In this document: piece by piece, positions 10,734 through 23,157 of the stretch | How the letters are laid out: every line of letters starts with the position of its first letter | How positions within the stretch are numbered: the stretch's first letter is position 1 | Assembly: GCA_025667525.1 (NCBI GenBank) | Contig: CM046879.1 | Location: forward strand, 392,049,039-392,113,038 | Source: Glebionis coronaria | Lineage: Eukaryota > Streptophyta > Magnoliopsida > Asterales > Asteraceae | Reading direction: 5' to 3' | Length of the DNA: 64,000 nt | Notes under the pieces: model-generated | The model's database searches: none | Seen by the model: only the letters and a program-made list of their open reading frames with translations | Told to the model about the DNA's origin: nothing | Made by a program: the position numbers and the translations under genes

Positions 10734-13700
10734 TGTAACACCCCCAAATTTACACAATTCAATACAGCGGAAGAGTCGTTGGTGTTACGGGATAACACAT
10801 TACTCACATCATAGACAACGCCTAAAAATCGCGTCGTTTAATAATAAATAATTTCCATTCATAAATATCAAATTTACATAGGTCCCAAGTCATAGTATTT
10901 CATACAATTTTTACAAAACATTTGAATGGAAATTGTTTAAGTGCGGGCCATAAACTCTTGTCGTCTTCCCGAGAATTACCTTCAAGTACCTGAGACAACA
11001 CATGTTAAAAGAAAAGGTCAGCAAAAACGCCGAGTGAATTCATATAGTTTATTAAAACCATTAACATATCATCGGTAAATATAATTGTTACCGAAAATCA
11101 TTTTATACAATTCCTTGTCATAGGCCATAAAATAAGCCAAAAAAATTTTATACAAATCTTTGTCAAAATCATAATTTAGGCTTTTGCCTTCAAAACCATT
11201 ATACGAACCAATGTCGTAAAAACATCATAAAATACGTTTTATAACGTTGTATAGAGTTAAATAAAACTGTTATATGAATATGGTTATGTAAAACCAAAAC
11301 ACGGACATAATATCAATAATAAGACCCCGTATTGCTAGTCAGGCAATATATTGTAATTCAATGCGTATAGCAGTAATTTCGTTATTTGGATTATTATAAG
11401 CCGCATGACATTGTTACCTTACTAAAACAATCAACGGGTAGCTAACCCGAAACTCAATTTTCCCATCTAAGTTAGCGTGTCGTCACAAAAATCACGCTAT
11501 GAAAATCTTCTCATACATAAATTCGCTTACCAATCAATGTGGCACGACGGGGATCAACCGTCAAGGCGCGAACTGGGGTGATAATAGTACTATTATATGC
11601 ATAAGCGTCTACCAAATCCTGGTAGTTCACAATTCATGCTAATGGGACTTTTAGTGACATAACCTATCTTTAATAATCAATTTTATCTCATACATCGGGT
11701 CATATAATCATTCATCGGGTAATACAATCATTCGGGTCCAAATCAATAAACAAACAATCGGGACAACTGGTGTCCTATTTTATTAAAACTAACATGTTAT
11801 CTCCCTCGCGGGTTTATAAAACATTTCATAAAAACATTTAAAAGAGTGTGAGGCTAAGAACTCACGTTGATGTAGGAAGGTGGTTATCGGCGATTTGGAT
11901 GTACGGTACGTGCTTCAATCACGGAAACCTAGACAAATAATACTCGGTCTTAGACTCTTGTCCAATGACTTTATAAAAACAATGGCTATGTATATCTATG
12001 ATGATATCATGAATATGATGATGATCAAGTGGGATTGTACATTCTCATTTACTCATTTTAGTGTTATGTGTTGACAACTTTTATACTTGTTTCACTAGTT
12101 CATCTTCTTTACTTGTCACGGCCCATTAGGCCCATTATAAGTCCATTACCTTATATTGATCCATTTTACACATTTAATATAAGTATTATACTTACAAGTT
12201 AGGCCCAAGTGGGTTAAGCCCAATAAGTAAGTTTATAAGTGTTTAGCCAAATTAGTTGGATCAATAGTCCAATAAGGCTAACTTGGCCCGTTAATGTCCG
12301 TATGTTATAAAGATCTGGTTTTATCGGTTTTTACTTGTAATATGTACTTATATATCAGTCTATGAGTTATAAAAAGTTTACATTAGATGGGTCCGACCGT
12401 CTAAGTTTTAATTGACAAAAAACGTTAATTTATCGGTTTTAGCCGAAAAGACGTAAAGCGCATGTTTATAGTTTTATAACTTATAAAACTTATCAAACTA
12501 CCATTTTTATAAAATGTCCCTTTTATTTATTATTGTACATATTTATATAAATATAATATATAAGTTAGTGGGTTTTAATTTATATTTTATACTATATTTA
12601 TTTGAGTGCTATTATAATACTATTAAACTTTAATTTCACAAAATCTGATTTTTAGTTTCATTTTCACCATTTTTACCATATCTTAAGTTCTACAAGGAGA
12701 TAGAAGCTCATTGTTGGATGACATAAACTTCATATTATGTGTTACAAATAACATAGTTTTAGCTACTGCTCAATCCACGTCTAAGTATCCCTAACAGTCC
12801 TCACAAAACAGACTATTCAGATTGATACACTAATTTTGTTTTGATCATATCTCACTCATTATAAGGATTCCATTGCATGGTCAACTCTCACATGTGTTCA
12901 AGATCTAATACTTACTGTATATTGATTCCACTTTGCCATTTTATTAGTTTAACATATTGTTAGTTACTGTTTTTATACAGCTAACTTATTAAGCAAGATT
13001 TTAACCTTTTTACATATGGTTTTCCATCTTTTTAACCATGTTTATCAACACCAAATCCCCACATAATATTTTTTATCATCATTCATCATCATATACATAT
13101 ACATAAATAAATAAAATACATCCTTACTGTGACACCCCCAAATCAGGTTTGCAGCGGAATAGTAATTGGGTGTCAGTAAGTGGATCACATAACAAATGGC
13201 ATACAAAGCATTGATCATAATTACATGATTTGAAATACAATTGATACAAATATGGTTTTAGTACAATCAGTTGAAGTGTTAAATATCAGTTGTTACAAAT
13301 ATCCCAGTGAAAACAGATCCCCTAATTATTATGATGCTCCTATATGATGATCAGTCCATGCTCAAATAATCCAGCTTAATTTCCTGAGAAAAACATGCTT
13401 AAAACAGTCAACATAAAGTTGGTGAATTCATAGAGTTATGTAAATTCATAGTCCAGGACAGTACTTTGTCCTACATAGTGTTACACAAAGTTTGATATAA
13501 AAATCAAGTGTAGGATCTCAATATCCCATATAGTATTTCATAAGGTTTGATAAAAATCAAATTCAGATATATCAGTATGTTCCATGTATTAATGTACCAA
13601 ATAATAAAAGGTCGAGTTTAGAACCACAAACATTATAAACATAGTATCGCACAAAGCCAAATACTATAAAGTAATTACATTCCCATATTGCCCGAAACTG

Positions 13701-16700
13701 AGACTTGACAGTTAAGTCCTCGACAGATGAGGACCCTTCGCCTTATCATTATCAAGGCACCCATAACAAAAATAAGTTCTTAAATGTGAAACATTTGTTG
13801 TCCCGGCCGAGGCACAGTGAGCATGACTCACCCTGATGGGGACGGTCAATCCCAAATAGATCTATTTATAACATTCAGGTAATTCAATAATTCTAACAGT
13901 TTCGGATGCACGGGTCATGCTGTTCATCTACAATAGGCAATCGTAATTAAGGGTAACAGTTCAGTTTGCGTTTCCTCGATCAACAGTTTATTAAATATAA
14001 GATATCAAAATCATATAGTCAAAACAAGTTATAGCATGTCTCCCCCTCGCGGGTTAGTAAAAACATAAATAGTAGTGAAAGGCGAGGCTATGAACTCACT
14101 TGAATAGCAGTGTCCCGATAATATCACATATAGTCCAGATAGTATGCTCACGATACAGTTAATTACCTAAGTAATTAATTGGGTCTCAGTATACGTACAA
14201 ATATAATGCACATATAAATGCAGTTGATGAAAATGCATGATCACCGATTTAATAAGTTTATCGTTTTAAGTGTTAAACTTATTGTAAGTTATCGTAACAT
14301 GTACACTTTTAATTTAATAAAGTGTATTTACTTCGTTCGAATTGTAATAGTTTAAATGAATTAAATAAAAATGATTTTTATTTAATTAAGACTTATGTAA
14401 TATTTCATAAAAGTCCTAGAAGTTTCAAATGTTCGTAATTAGTCCTCCACGTTTGACGAATTACAATATAGCCCTTAGAGTTTATTAAATAAATATTATT
14501 AATAAAACTTAAGTTAAATTGCTCATGAGTCTTTGGTTTTAATATAGTTACCAAAACAGCCCCTAGGGCTTGCTAAACTTTCATAAAATGGCAATATCAG
14601 TCCTTGTGCTTCAAGTGTGTTATGTTATAATTCTTGATTTTTGAAGATTAATTACGGGTTCGTTACTTAGCAATAAAACAAACGGGGAACCTATTTGTAT
14701 TCTCGGACACACCGTCTAAAAGTTTCGTTCTTTAAGTTTTGCTTGAAAACGGCTCTAAAATGGGTAAAAACGGGTTCAAAGACAGCGGGTCAGAATGTTT
14801 AAATTTTCATCAGCTTTTAAAGTGTGCGAGGCAGATTTTTAAAGGGCTGTAACTTATTCGTTACTTGACCGTTTTTAATGTTCTTGGTGTCTACGGAAAG
14901 GTAGCCAGGAGATCTACAATATCCTAGTTGGTGTCGGGTTCCAGATCTAAATCTAACTTGCTCAAAAACGCAGCCAAAGTCGGCTGGTCAGCCTACATGT
15001 ACATGCTGTCAGCTTTTTATCCAAGTGCTGACAGCTTTTAGTGTTCAAACGCAGGTTTTCAAAGTCAGTTTCCCGATTCGTTATAGCTCCGTTTTGGGTG
15101 ATTCAAAAGGCTGTGGAAAGCTGGCTAGGTGATCTACGAAATGCTCCCAAAAACAGATCTATGGTCGGGGTGCTACTGGGTCTAAACAGGCTCTAAAAGT
15201 GGCTATTCAGGCTAGTTTTACACATAAAATAACGCGTATGGTTAATTCGTTTAACCTAGCAAACGTAGTCCGTTTGCGTTCAAATTTGGCATGGGTACTA
15301 ACTAAGGCATGACTTAAGACCTAGCATTCACGTTTTAGCCTAGCTCGTATTTTATGTACACGTTTCCCTATGGCGTCTTTACTACATCAGGAGGTTTGTA
15401 CTACTAATCTTGTTTTATGCTTATGTGTTCATATTAAGACTAGCCGTGACCCTTTTATGGCTTATTTTTATGTGTTCCAACTTTGTACAAGTTCATATTC
15501 TTAGATCTATAAATGTTCATGATTATATAAAAGTGTATGCTTTAGATAATTGAAAGAAAGTAATGAAATCGAGATTATAGATCTTACGTTGGCTTTAGGA
15601 AGGATGATGATAAACAAGTGAATCTGAGATCTACTAGAAATGTCGTGTATGAACCCTATTTCACCAAGCAAGCCGTGACCCATAAAGCTCGTGTAGCTTC
15701 TTTTTGTTGCCTTGGAGATCAAGTTGGTGTAGGAGTAGACAATGATTGATATTTAATATGTTTAGGACATAGATTTGGTGTAGTAACGAGGAAGTAAATG
15801 TGTTTTGGTAGATCTTGGTGTAATAGAAAAAGTAAGCCGAGAGTTTGAGTGAGATGGGATAGTTTGGAGAGATTAGAGTGTGTTTCATTCGGTTGTATTG
15901 CAAGATATACTAGGATTTGGTGTATCAAAAATAGTACAAATGTATCTCTCTCAAGATCACATAGGATATTTGGAAGATTTAGGAAAGATATTGTAATGTT
16001 GTGTGTGTTGAGTGTAGGCTACGGCTTATAAAGGAAGAGAAGATCTTTATGTGATCTTTGGTTGTACAATGAATCTTACCTAGATATGTTTAGGATTTAG
16101 TTGAGAGATTTGCCCCACGTGCTCAAAATAGCAATTCCCTTTCTTTCTTTTGAGTGGTAGCCGTGTGTTTTAGGAAGTCAAAAGGGGACAAGAAGGACTT
16201 TGCATAGTATTAGGCATGGTGTATAAGTATGGCATAGTATGCATGTGTAAGAAGATATAGCAAGTTGTATGGTTCCTTGTAAGTGTAGTATGCATTTGTT
16301 GAGTTATAGGTATTTTTATTGAAGCTTTAGGTAATTTAGTGAAAGTATATAATGAATATATCGTTATACCATTTTACTTGAGGAAAGTAAATAAATGACA
16401 ATGTTAAAATAATGTACATTGTTTTAAAGGTGTTAGGTGTTTATTCCTATCATGAAGTATATGTAAATATATACATATAAAATAAGTCCAGGTACTTAAT
16501 AAATTAATTAAGTAAAGTTACAGTTTATCCCAAAAGTGTACTGAGGTGACGAATCTATTATTCATTCAGGTAAGAGTGTGTATATAAAATTAAGTTCAAA
16601 TACTTCGCTATTTTTATATACTAAAATCATGATTTTTGTACGAAATAAGTCTTGTGTTGATATATTATGAAAGTGATCCGTAAAAATATTATATGAAGAA

Positions 16701-17788
16701 CGATAATAATAATAAAGCCGGTGACGTGTCAAAAGCCCAAATTTTAGGGTTTTACAATTACATAATCAAAATAACAAGAGGATAGGAAGAAACAATCTCT
16801 ATACCACCATTAGTGATGAAAAGATGAGTTTTTGATGAACAAGGCTTGGATTTTGATGGCAAAACTTGTGATAAACCAATATCATCTTCAAGTCCACCAA
16901 TATTTAAAATCTCCTTGTGGGAAATCAGCCCTAGGACACCAAGAAATCTCCTCTTTGGATGTTAGAATCACCTTCAATCTCCATAACTTCAAAGGGTATT
17001 CAACTTGTGCAAGTTAAACACATGATTCATGGTTGAATTTTTGATCAAATGGGGTGTTTTGGGAGCATGGTGGACGTTCATAGGGACCCAAGAGAGTTTG
17101 TGTGTGGTTTGCATGTTGTAAATGAGATAATGGTTTAGTCTTGGCTAGTTTTGTGTTGCTAGTGGTTTGGAAAGAAACAAGGACAAGTGTCCTTGTTTAC
17201 TTAAGTAAACTTGACACATCAAGAGTGTGTTGTGTACTCTTGGATGTCACTTGTATAGGGGTGGGCAAGTGTAAACTTGTCACATCCCTATTAATTTACG
17301 GGTAATCCTCGATTCTAGTTTCCTCGATTTGCGTGCCCTCGGGTCGTTTTACGAAAAACGTTTTTAAAAATTATGAATCACCGGCACAAAACGAATCTAC
17401 TAAATTGTCTCATCAAAAACGGTGTTCAAAAATGTAAATACGTAAACCTAGGGTTCCGGTTTAGTCGTAAAGGACGTTAAATTATGAACGTAAGTCCTAA
17501 TCTCTTCTCGTAAATTTGTGAGTTTGTGAACCAACAAAAATTTATAATTCCAAAATAATATTCACGGATAAATTTATTTCCTGAAGTGTCGGACTGTCAC
17601 CAAAAACGGTGTATGTAAACGTAAGCACGTAACGTAGAATCCTCCGGTTTAGACGTAGTCGATGCTACTTCAAGACGTAAACCCATATTTCTTCCCAAAA
17701 TGAGTGAGTTCATAATATAACATTAAAATAATGTTTTTAAACAATACTTAAGAATAAAATATCAACCATAAATTGACGGATTGTCACA
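10734..17788 (-). repeat. Element E 3' LTR (interrupted by solo LTR F)
   Basis: The LTR parts are 10734-13127 and 16757-17788. They align collinearly with 23158-26574, apart from the inserted 3.63-kb F LTR. The internal edge is followed by the polypurine tract at 17790-17808. Confidence 0.9.
13128..16756 (-). mobile_element. Solo LTR F inside the E 3' LTR
   Basis: This 3,629-bp sequence starts TGTAAAACCC and ends GGGGGTGTCACA on the minus strand. It interrupts the E LTR at a point where the other E LTR (near 25540) reads straight through. The flanking five bases are CTTAC (13123-13127) and ATTAC (16757-16761), a target duplication with one difference; the empty copy has ATTAC. No internal region or second LTR is present, so it is a solo LTR left by LTR-LTR recombination. 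It shares the CACCAACTTTATGTTGAC leader module with G. Confidence 0.88.
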
Positions 17789-17789
17789 G

Positions 17790-17808
17790 CATTTACCCCT
17801 AAACAGGA
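17790..17808 (-). other. Polypurine tract region of element E
   Basis: The plus strand CATTTACCCCTAAACAGGA lies directly inside the 3' LTR edge. On the minus strand it contains TTTAGGGGTAAATG, the expected plus-strand primer position. Confidence 0.7.
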
Positions 17809-18659
17809 TCTTTCCCCTCAAAGATCGATTTATCTTACTACTCGCTTCTTATAGAGTTAAAGCCAGTGGGTATTTCCTCCACATTCGGTCTTTTCTGACA
17901 ATGTAATTCATTACAATACGCGAGTTTCATCAAACATAACTACGGGAATACGACCAGGCTTAATGTTGACTTACTTTCTCTATCCATGATGTTCACGGGT
18001 TTTTGATGAATGCAACTTTTTGCCGATCCAAACTTCATCAAGAAGTAATCAGATTTTCACTTGATAGACATTTTATCAAGTTCGATATACGAAACATAAT
18101 TCACGTAACCCTTGAAGTCCTAGGGTAGATCCAGCTTATATGCCTTTCAAACCAATCTTTTACATTATCTCAATGGTCCCATACAACGGGACTTAATTCC
18201 CATGATCTTTTAGATCATCAATTCATTTTTCCATGGTGAAAATTTTTGGCATAACTTCGCTACCCATCCTGCACTTCAAGATCTACACTTCATATTCACA
18301 TAACCTCCTGCCCACTACCGGCAGTCAATAATCAGATCCAAATTTCAACAATCATTTCAGGTCTCGCGGGTCGCGTATTTTGTAAGGTTAGGTTTGGCAT
18401 CATAGGCAACCTTAAACCTAAAAGACATGTTCAACTCACAATGGGTGTATGTCGGGTGTCTTCATCCCAACTCCTGCTTACATATGCTCTCATATATAGA
18501 TCCTAACAAGATTCGATCTCGATCCTAATACGATAATTATCAATGATAATCTTTCCAAAGGAAAAATGATTATACGGTTCATTACCAAAGGTCAATCATT
18601 CAAGCATAAAACAACACTTCTAGTGTTTTGTATCGCTACTTTACCTCGTCGCTTCGATT

Positions 18660-18973
18660 GGGGTGGTAAACAGTACTCTCATCAAGGTTGGTTCCCAATG
18701 ACTTCTGAGCAAATCTCTATAAATTCGATGCGAAGCGAGGATCTTTATAGAGATGATCGATACATGCACACTATGTTTACACAACTCCTTTAAATACAAA
18801 AGAGTCAATTTCTTCATCAAGAATCTATCATTAACAGGAATGATATTAGCAGATTTGGTCAGTCTGTCGACGATGACCCAAATCGAATAAATTCTGATGA
18901 TGACCTTTGCAATAGTTAGAGGTTTACTAATGTATGAGGCGATGTTTGCCTTCATAATTTGCCATAAGTACAA
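18660..18973 (-). pseudogene. Ty3/gypsy integrase fragment (element E)
   Basis: The minus-strand frame includes IWVIVDRLTKSANIIPV, the strand around the first catalytic Asp of gypsy integrases, followed by KKLTLLYLKELCKHSVHVSIISIKILASHR. The family usually reads SDRDSRF where this copy has IKILASHR, so the second catalytic Asp is gone. The next segment corresponds to the FW..LQ..LGT region. The frame stays open for about 110 codons but lacks the zinc finger upstream and the catalytic Glu downstream. It sits between the E reverse transcriptase and the E 3' LTR, as expected for gypsy order. Confidence 0.8.
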
Positions 18974-20059
18974 CTTCTTCAGATAAGATACATTTAATCA
19001 AGAATAGCATGAATAGAATACGTATACTTATGAGATTCTAGTATGACCAAATCTCATAATCTCGGTATTTAGGCAACCACAAGTGGCCTTTAAAACATTT
19101 AACGCCATCGGCTTCTCAATTCTAATGGTTCACATTAGCCACGAACCCCTCTTATTATTTATATTATCCTTTTTACAAGTATCAGCTATATTTTAAATTG
19201 CTCGGCAATTTATTTTGCACAACCATTATTAAGGAACACATCCTAATTGATTCTTTATCATTTCTACATAATGTGTCAGTATCTACATTCACCTTCCCTG
19301 ATGAAATAATTATCATGGTCGTATTCATTCAAAATTTCTTTCATCATATTTTCTTAGTTTTAGTTTCGTCTCATCTATCATTTTTATCAGTTTTGATCAA
19401 CCCGACGTCTAAAGCGTCGATGATTATTACAAGTAATTAAATAATAAATATTTAATTTTTATGAAATGTACACGTAAAAATTTTAAATTCCTTATTTCGT
19501 CCAATTATAGAAAAATGTTCAAATTAAATTTGAATTTAATTAACACGATTTTTGTTGATTTATCGAAAATAATTTATAAGATCCGCAAATGTTCGAAAAA
19601 TCTTTGTTTATACTTTGGTCAAAATTTTCTTAGTTGAAAAGCAAAAATTTTCGTTTCAAATCTCAAGTCTTGGTTTAAATGGTTTCCTCAATCCCTCTTA
19701 GGTTGTCTTGAGGTATACACAAACATTTACCCCTAAACAGGAGTTTAGTTAAATGTTCTGGGTTTAAGGGAATGATTCCTTAAAAATTCTTTTAATAAAA
19801 TATTTGTTAAAACATATTTGGACTTTCTTTTTGGTAAAACCCAAAGTCTTAAATGGCTCTAATCTTTGAAAAGTCAATGTAGATTCCATTATTTATTAAT
19901 CACACGGTCAAATACTGTAAAAGGATTAAGCCTTTATTCACATGTTAAATATTCAAGGTACAGGTTTTCACTACTCGGCCGACTCAGGGCATTCTACAAA
20001 TAATTATTAACTCCTTCTTATTCTTATAAACAAATAAATGGTCCTTAATCATCACAAGC

Positions 20060-20370
20060 ATGAATTTATCAAATTACAGCCTACACACGTGATTCATCAA
20101 TTTTATGGATGCTACATGTGCATTGGTCAATCCAAACGACATAACATGAAACTCATAATGGTCATTACAAGTTCTGGATGTATTGATTGGAATAGATAAT
20201 CTTTTTCGCAGATGCGAAGTTGATGATAACCATGTCGTGGATCAAATTACTGAATATACACTAGAACCTTGTAAATGATCGAACAAATCTATTATCTTGG
20301 GTAGTGGATATTAATTTCGATCGTCAATTTACTTAGTTCGCGGTAATCAATAAATATAAGGGATGATAAC
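20060..20370 (-). pseudogene. Ty3/gypsy reverse transcriptase fragment (element E)
   Basis: Translating the minus strand across several stops gives YPLPKIIDLFDHLQGSSVYS, then a degraded SGYHQ..I stretch, then CNDHYEFHVMSFGLTNAH and LMNHVC. These are successive conserved blocks of gypsy reverse transcriptase, in the right order and spacing. The YVDD-type catalytic box beyond 20060 was not recognised. Stops and frame changes make it non-functional. The motif wording (HYEF, MSFGLTNA) is of the chromovirus type rather than the Tat/Athila type, which is an inference. Confidence 0.8.
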
Positions 20371-23142
20371 ATCATAGCTCTTCATGAGGACGAGCTTGGT
20401 AGAATAAAATCTTTCTCCGACAACTCTCTTAGTTGTACGGTAACACTTTCGATTCAAATGGTGCTGAAGTACATTGCACACGACATAGGTGTAGCACCGG
20501 GAATATGATCAATACCAAATTCAACTTGCCTTAATGGCGAAAGTCTAGGTAATTCACCAACAAATACCTGCTAAAGTTTCAGATAACAGAAACATCTTTT
20601 AATACATTTACTTTAAGTTCATTCTAGATTACAAGATCTATAACTAGTTCATAACCATTCATGGTATAATTTCAAGTCTAAATGCAGGATATGGTCATCC
20701 ATCAAGAATTATTTAGATCACTTTTGATAATCAACATCTTATCTTTTAGGGGAATTCCACTCGAGTTCCCATCAATTAAGACAATGTCGTCATGTCATAA
20801 TCAATCAATCCATTCTATTGGCACTATCAACTTTCCAGTTTCATTTTCATTGATAAGATGTAAACTTCTCAAAAGACTAATAATAACTCATGATCTTTCA
20901 CAAATTCAAGGATATTTGGAGACATAACTAACCTTAAAAGAGTAAGGTCAACGCATGATCTACGCGAGAAAATTTCAAATCAGATACAGACGAAAACATT
21001 TAATGAATATGAATATATCCCATGTTTTCATAATTTGAGTACGCATTCGAAAGCTCCTCGGATCGTTACCCAGGTCATTCTAATGGAATCTAATCAAAAG
21101 AAATTATAGGAATGTCGATACATCCAGTCGGGTATCAACACTCGGTAATCAGATACTTTTCCAAAGAATTTCACCACGTGAGAATTGGACAAAGAGGGGA
21201 TATCAATTGTCAATTAAGACAATTTCCACAGATGATTAAATTTGATTCATAAGAATAAATAGTACTGGCACATATCTAGGTGTTCCTAACAATATGTCCC
21301 TATTTTGCACTTCTTGCAGATCTCATAAAATTTAATCTTTCACAATTTCAAGGAAAATGTAATGTTTATTAACAATTTCATGGTGACTACTAATCAGTCT
21401 TGCATGGTCCCTTCCAAATTGTATGTAGGCGCGCAACTATATACAATTTTAAGATTAACGATGCAATACTCAGTTCGTCAAAACTTTATCATCATGTTTA
21501 AAATATATATTCATGCTTAGTTCAAAATGAATTTACGGATATGTTCTTTATCATGGAAACAATTAAGTTTTCCAAGATGTTTCATAAACATCTTCATTTC
21601 GATAACGATTATTTATAAATCTCACTTTGAATAATCCTTATAGTGATGAAAATTAAATTTTCTCAAAGGATACTGTTTTAACTTTATAAAAACAATGAGT
21701 GATCTGCAAAAGAGTGATGAAGAGTTGTTTACCAAGAACTAACTACAATATAATAGGAAATGAGCTTAGCCAATTAATCATGAGGTTCATGACCTCGATG
21801 GCGCTCAAGAGAGAATAATCCACAACGTAACTCAAATCGAGATGAGTACTTGTTCAATGGTTGCATTACCAATGCTAACATTAGGATGAAGCAATCAAGG
21901 ATAGATAACATCGATACATGTAGGATTTAGCAATCAAAGTTAGTCTTTTCATTAATCACAAACAAGTCAAAATTGTACCGTAACACATTACGTGTCACTA
22001 TGTCATACATTCCAAGAACTCATCCTACTAACTGACGTCTCAGTTAAGTTAGGTATTTTTTAAAAGATACCACAATGAATGCTAACCTACAAGAGTCATT
22101 AGGTGTTCCACCTGTCCCAGAAGATCCATCGGTCTCAATTCAGAAGAAGATATCTTCTATTTATTTCTTGGACACTGGGCATCCTCGTCATTAGACAATG
22201 GCCTAGGAACAACCCTTAACACGAATCAACAATCATTTAGAACCTTATAATTCAATCACAGAACTTAACAACTTCCTCTTAACAATCTCATATTCTATAC
22301 GGGTTAAATTTTACTTTATTCAAGTTTCAACCAACTTATACTCAATGTGATATCCTACCTCATTCTCCAATACTTTCATCCTTATTCTTACACCTTGAAA
22401 GGTCAATAAAAGTTCGATATTATCAACACTTAATTTCCAATCCTATATCTCTTACAACAATAGTTATCAAATGAGTCACTAGTATGAAATGACTCACACA
22501 TTCAATCAGACTTCTCGGAAAGGTACTAGTGGCATGAGGCTTTTGTGTAATGGTTCCAATGACAGCCTCAAGTGCAACATTCACCCTTTCGATTTCAATT
22601 TAAGAATTGGGTGACAACGAATCAGATGACACCTTTACACGTGGTAACGTTTTGTCAAACTCCACTCTATAAGGAAAGATCGTCATGTCATCGATATCAG
22701 ATTTAATCTTGCCAATTCTTCTTCAAGATCTTAATCAACTACTATTAACATTTCTACGAATATCAACCATTTTGTTCGGATCATAAATATCCACAACTTG
22801 GTTTAGATCTAGAATAGCTAGAATTCCTACGGGAATAGATTCTATTGATTCGCTAGGGGAGTTAGGGTTCCTTGTGACAATCTACGTCGTATAAATATCT
22901 CGTATACGTATTAAAATAATCATCAAACAATCATGTAATCAAATTACAACATATATATAATCCAAGTTATATATATTAAAATAACACTTCTCAGTCTGGC
23001 CTTGTCGGTAACTCAGGAATTCTTCGGCACCGTTATAGTCAAAAGATTTTTAGACATTTTGAGAAAAATGTTTATAGTTAAAAGATTTTGAAATGTTTTA
23101 TTCAAAACCTTGGTTTAAAAATCTTTCGTTCTCTATAACGAG

Positions 23143-23157
23143 AGCTCTGGTACAAAC
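23143..23157 (-). other. Degenerate primer-binding site of element E
   Basis: Minus strand GTTTGTACCAGAGCTC follows the 5' LTR terminus immediately. It resembles the initiator-Met tRNA complement TGGTATCAGAGC with about three differences. Confidence 0.55.

Larger units (their letters stand above)
17789..23157 (-). mobile_element. Element E internal region, decayed gypsy gag-pol
   Basis: Order on the minus strand is primer-binding site (about 23143-23157), an unrecognised part where gag and protease should be (about 20400-23100), reverse transcriptase (20060-20370), integrase (18660-18973), then the polypurine tract. No frame is intact. An exact 19-base copy of the polypurine-tract region occurs internally at 19724-19742. 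Confidence 0.8.
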
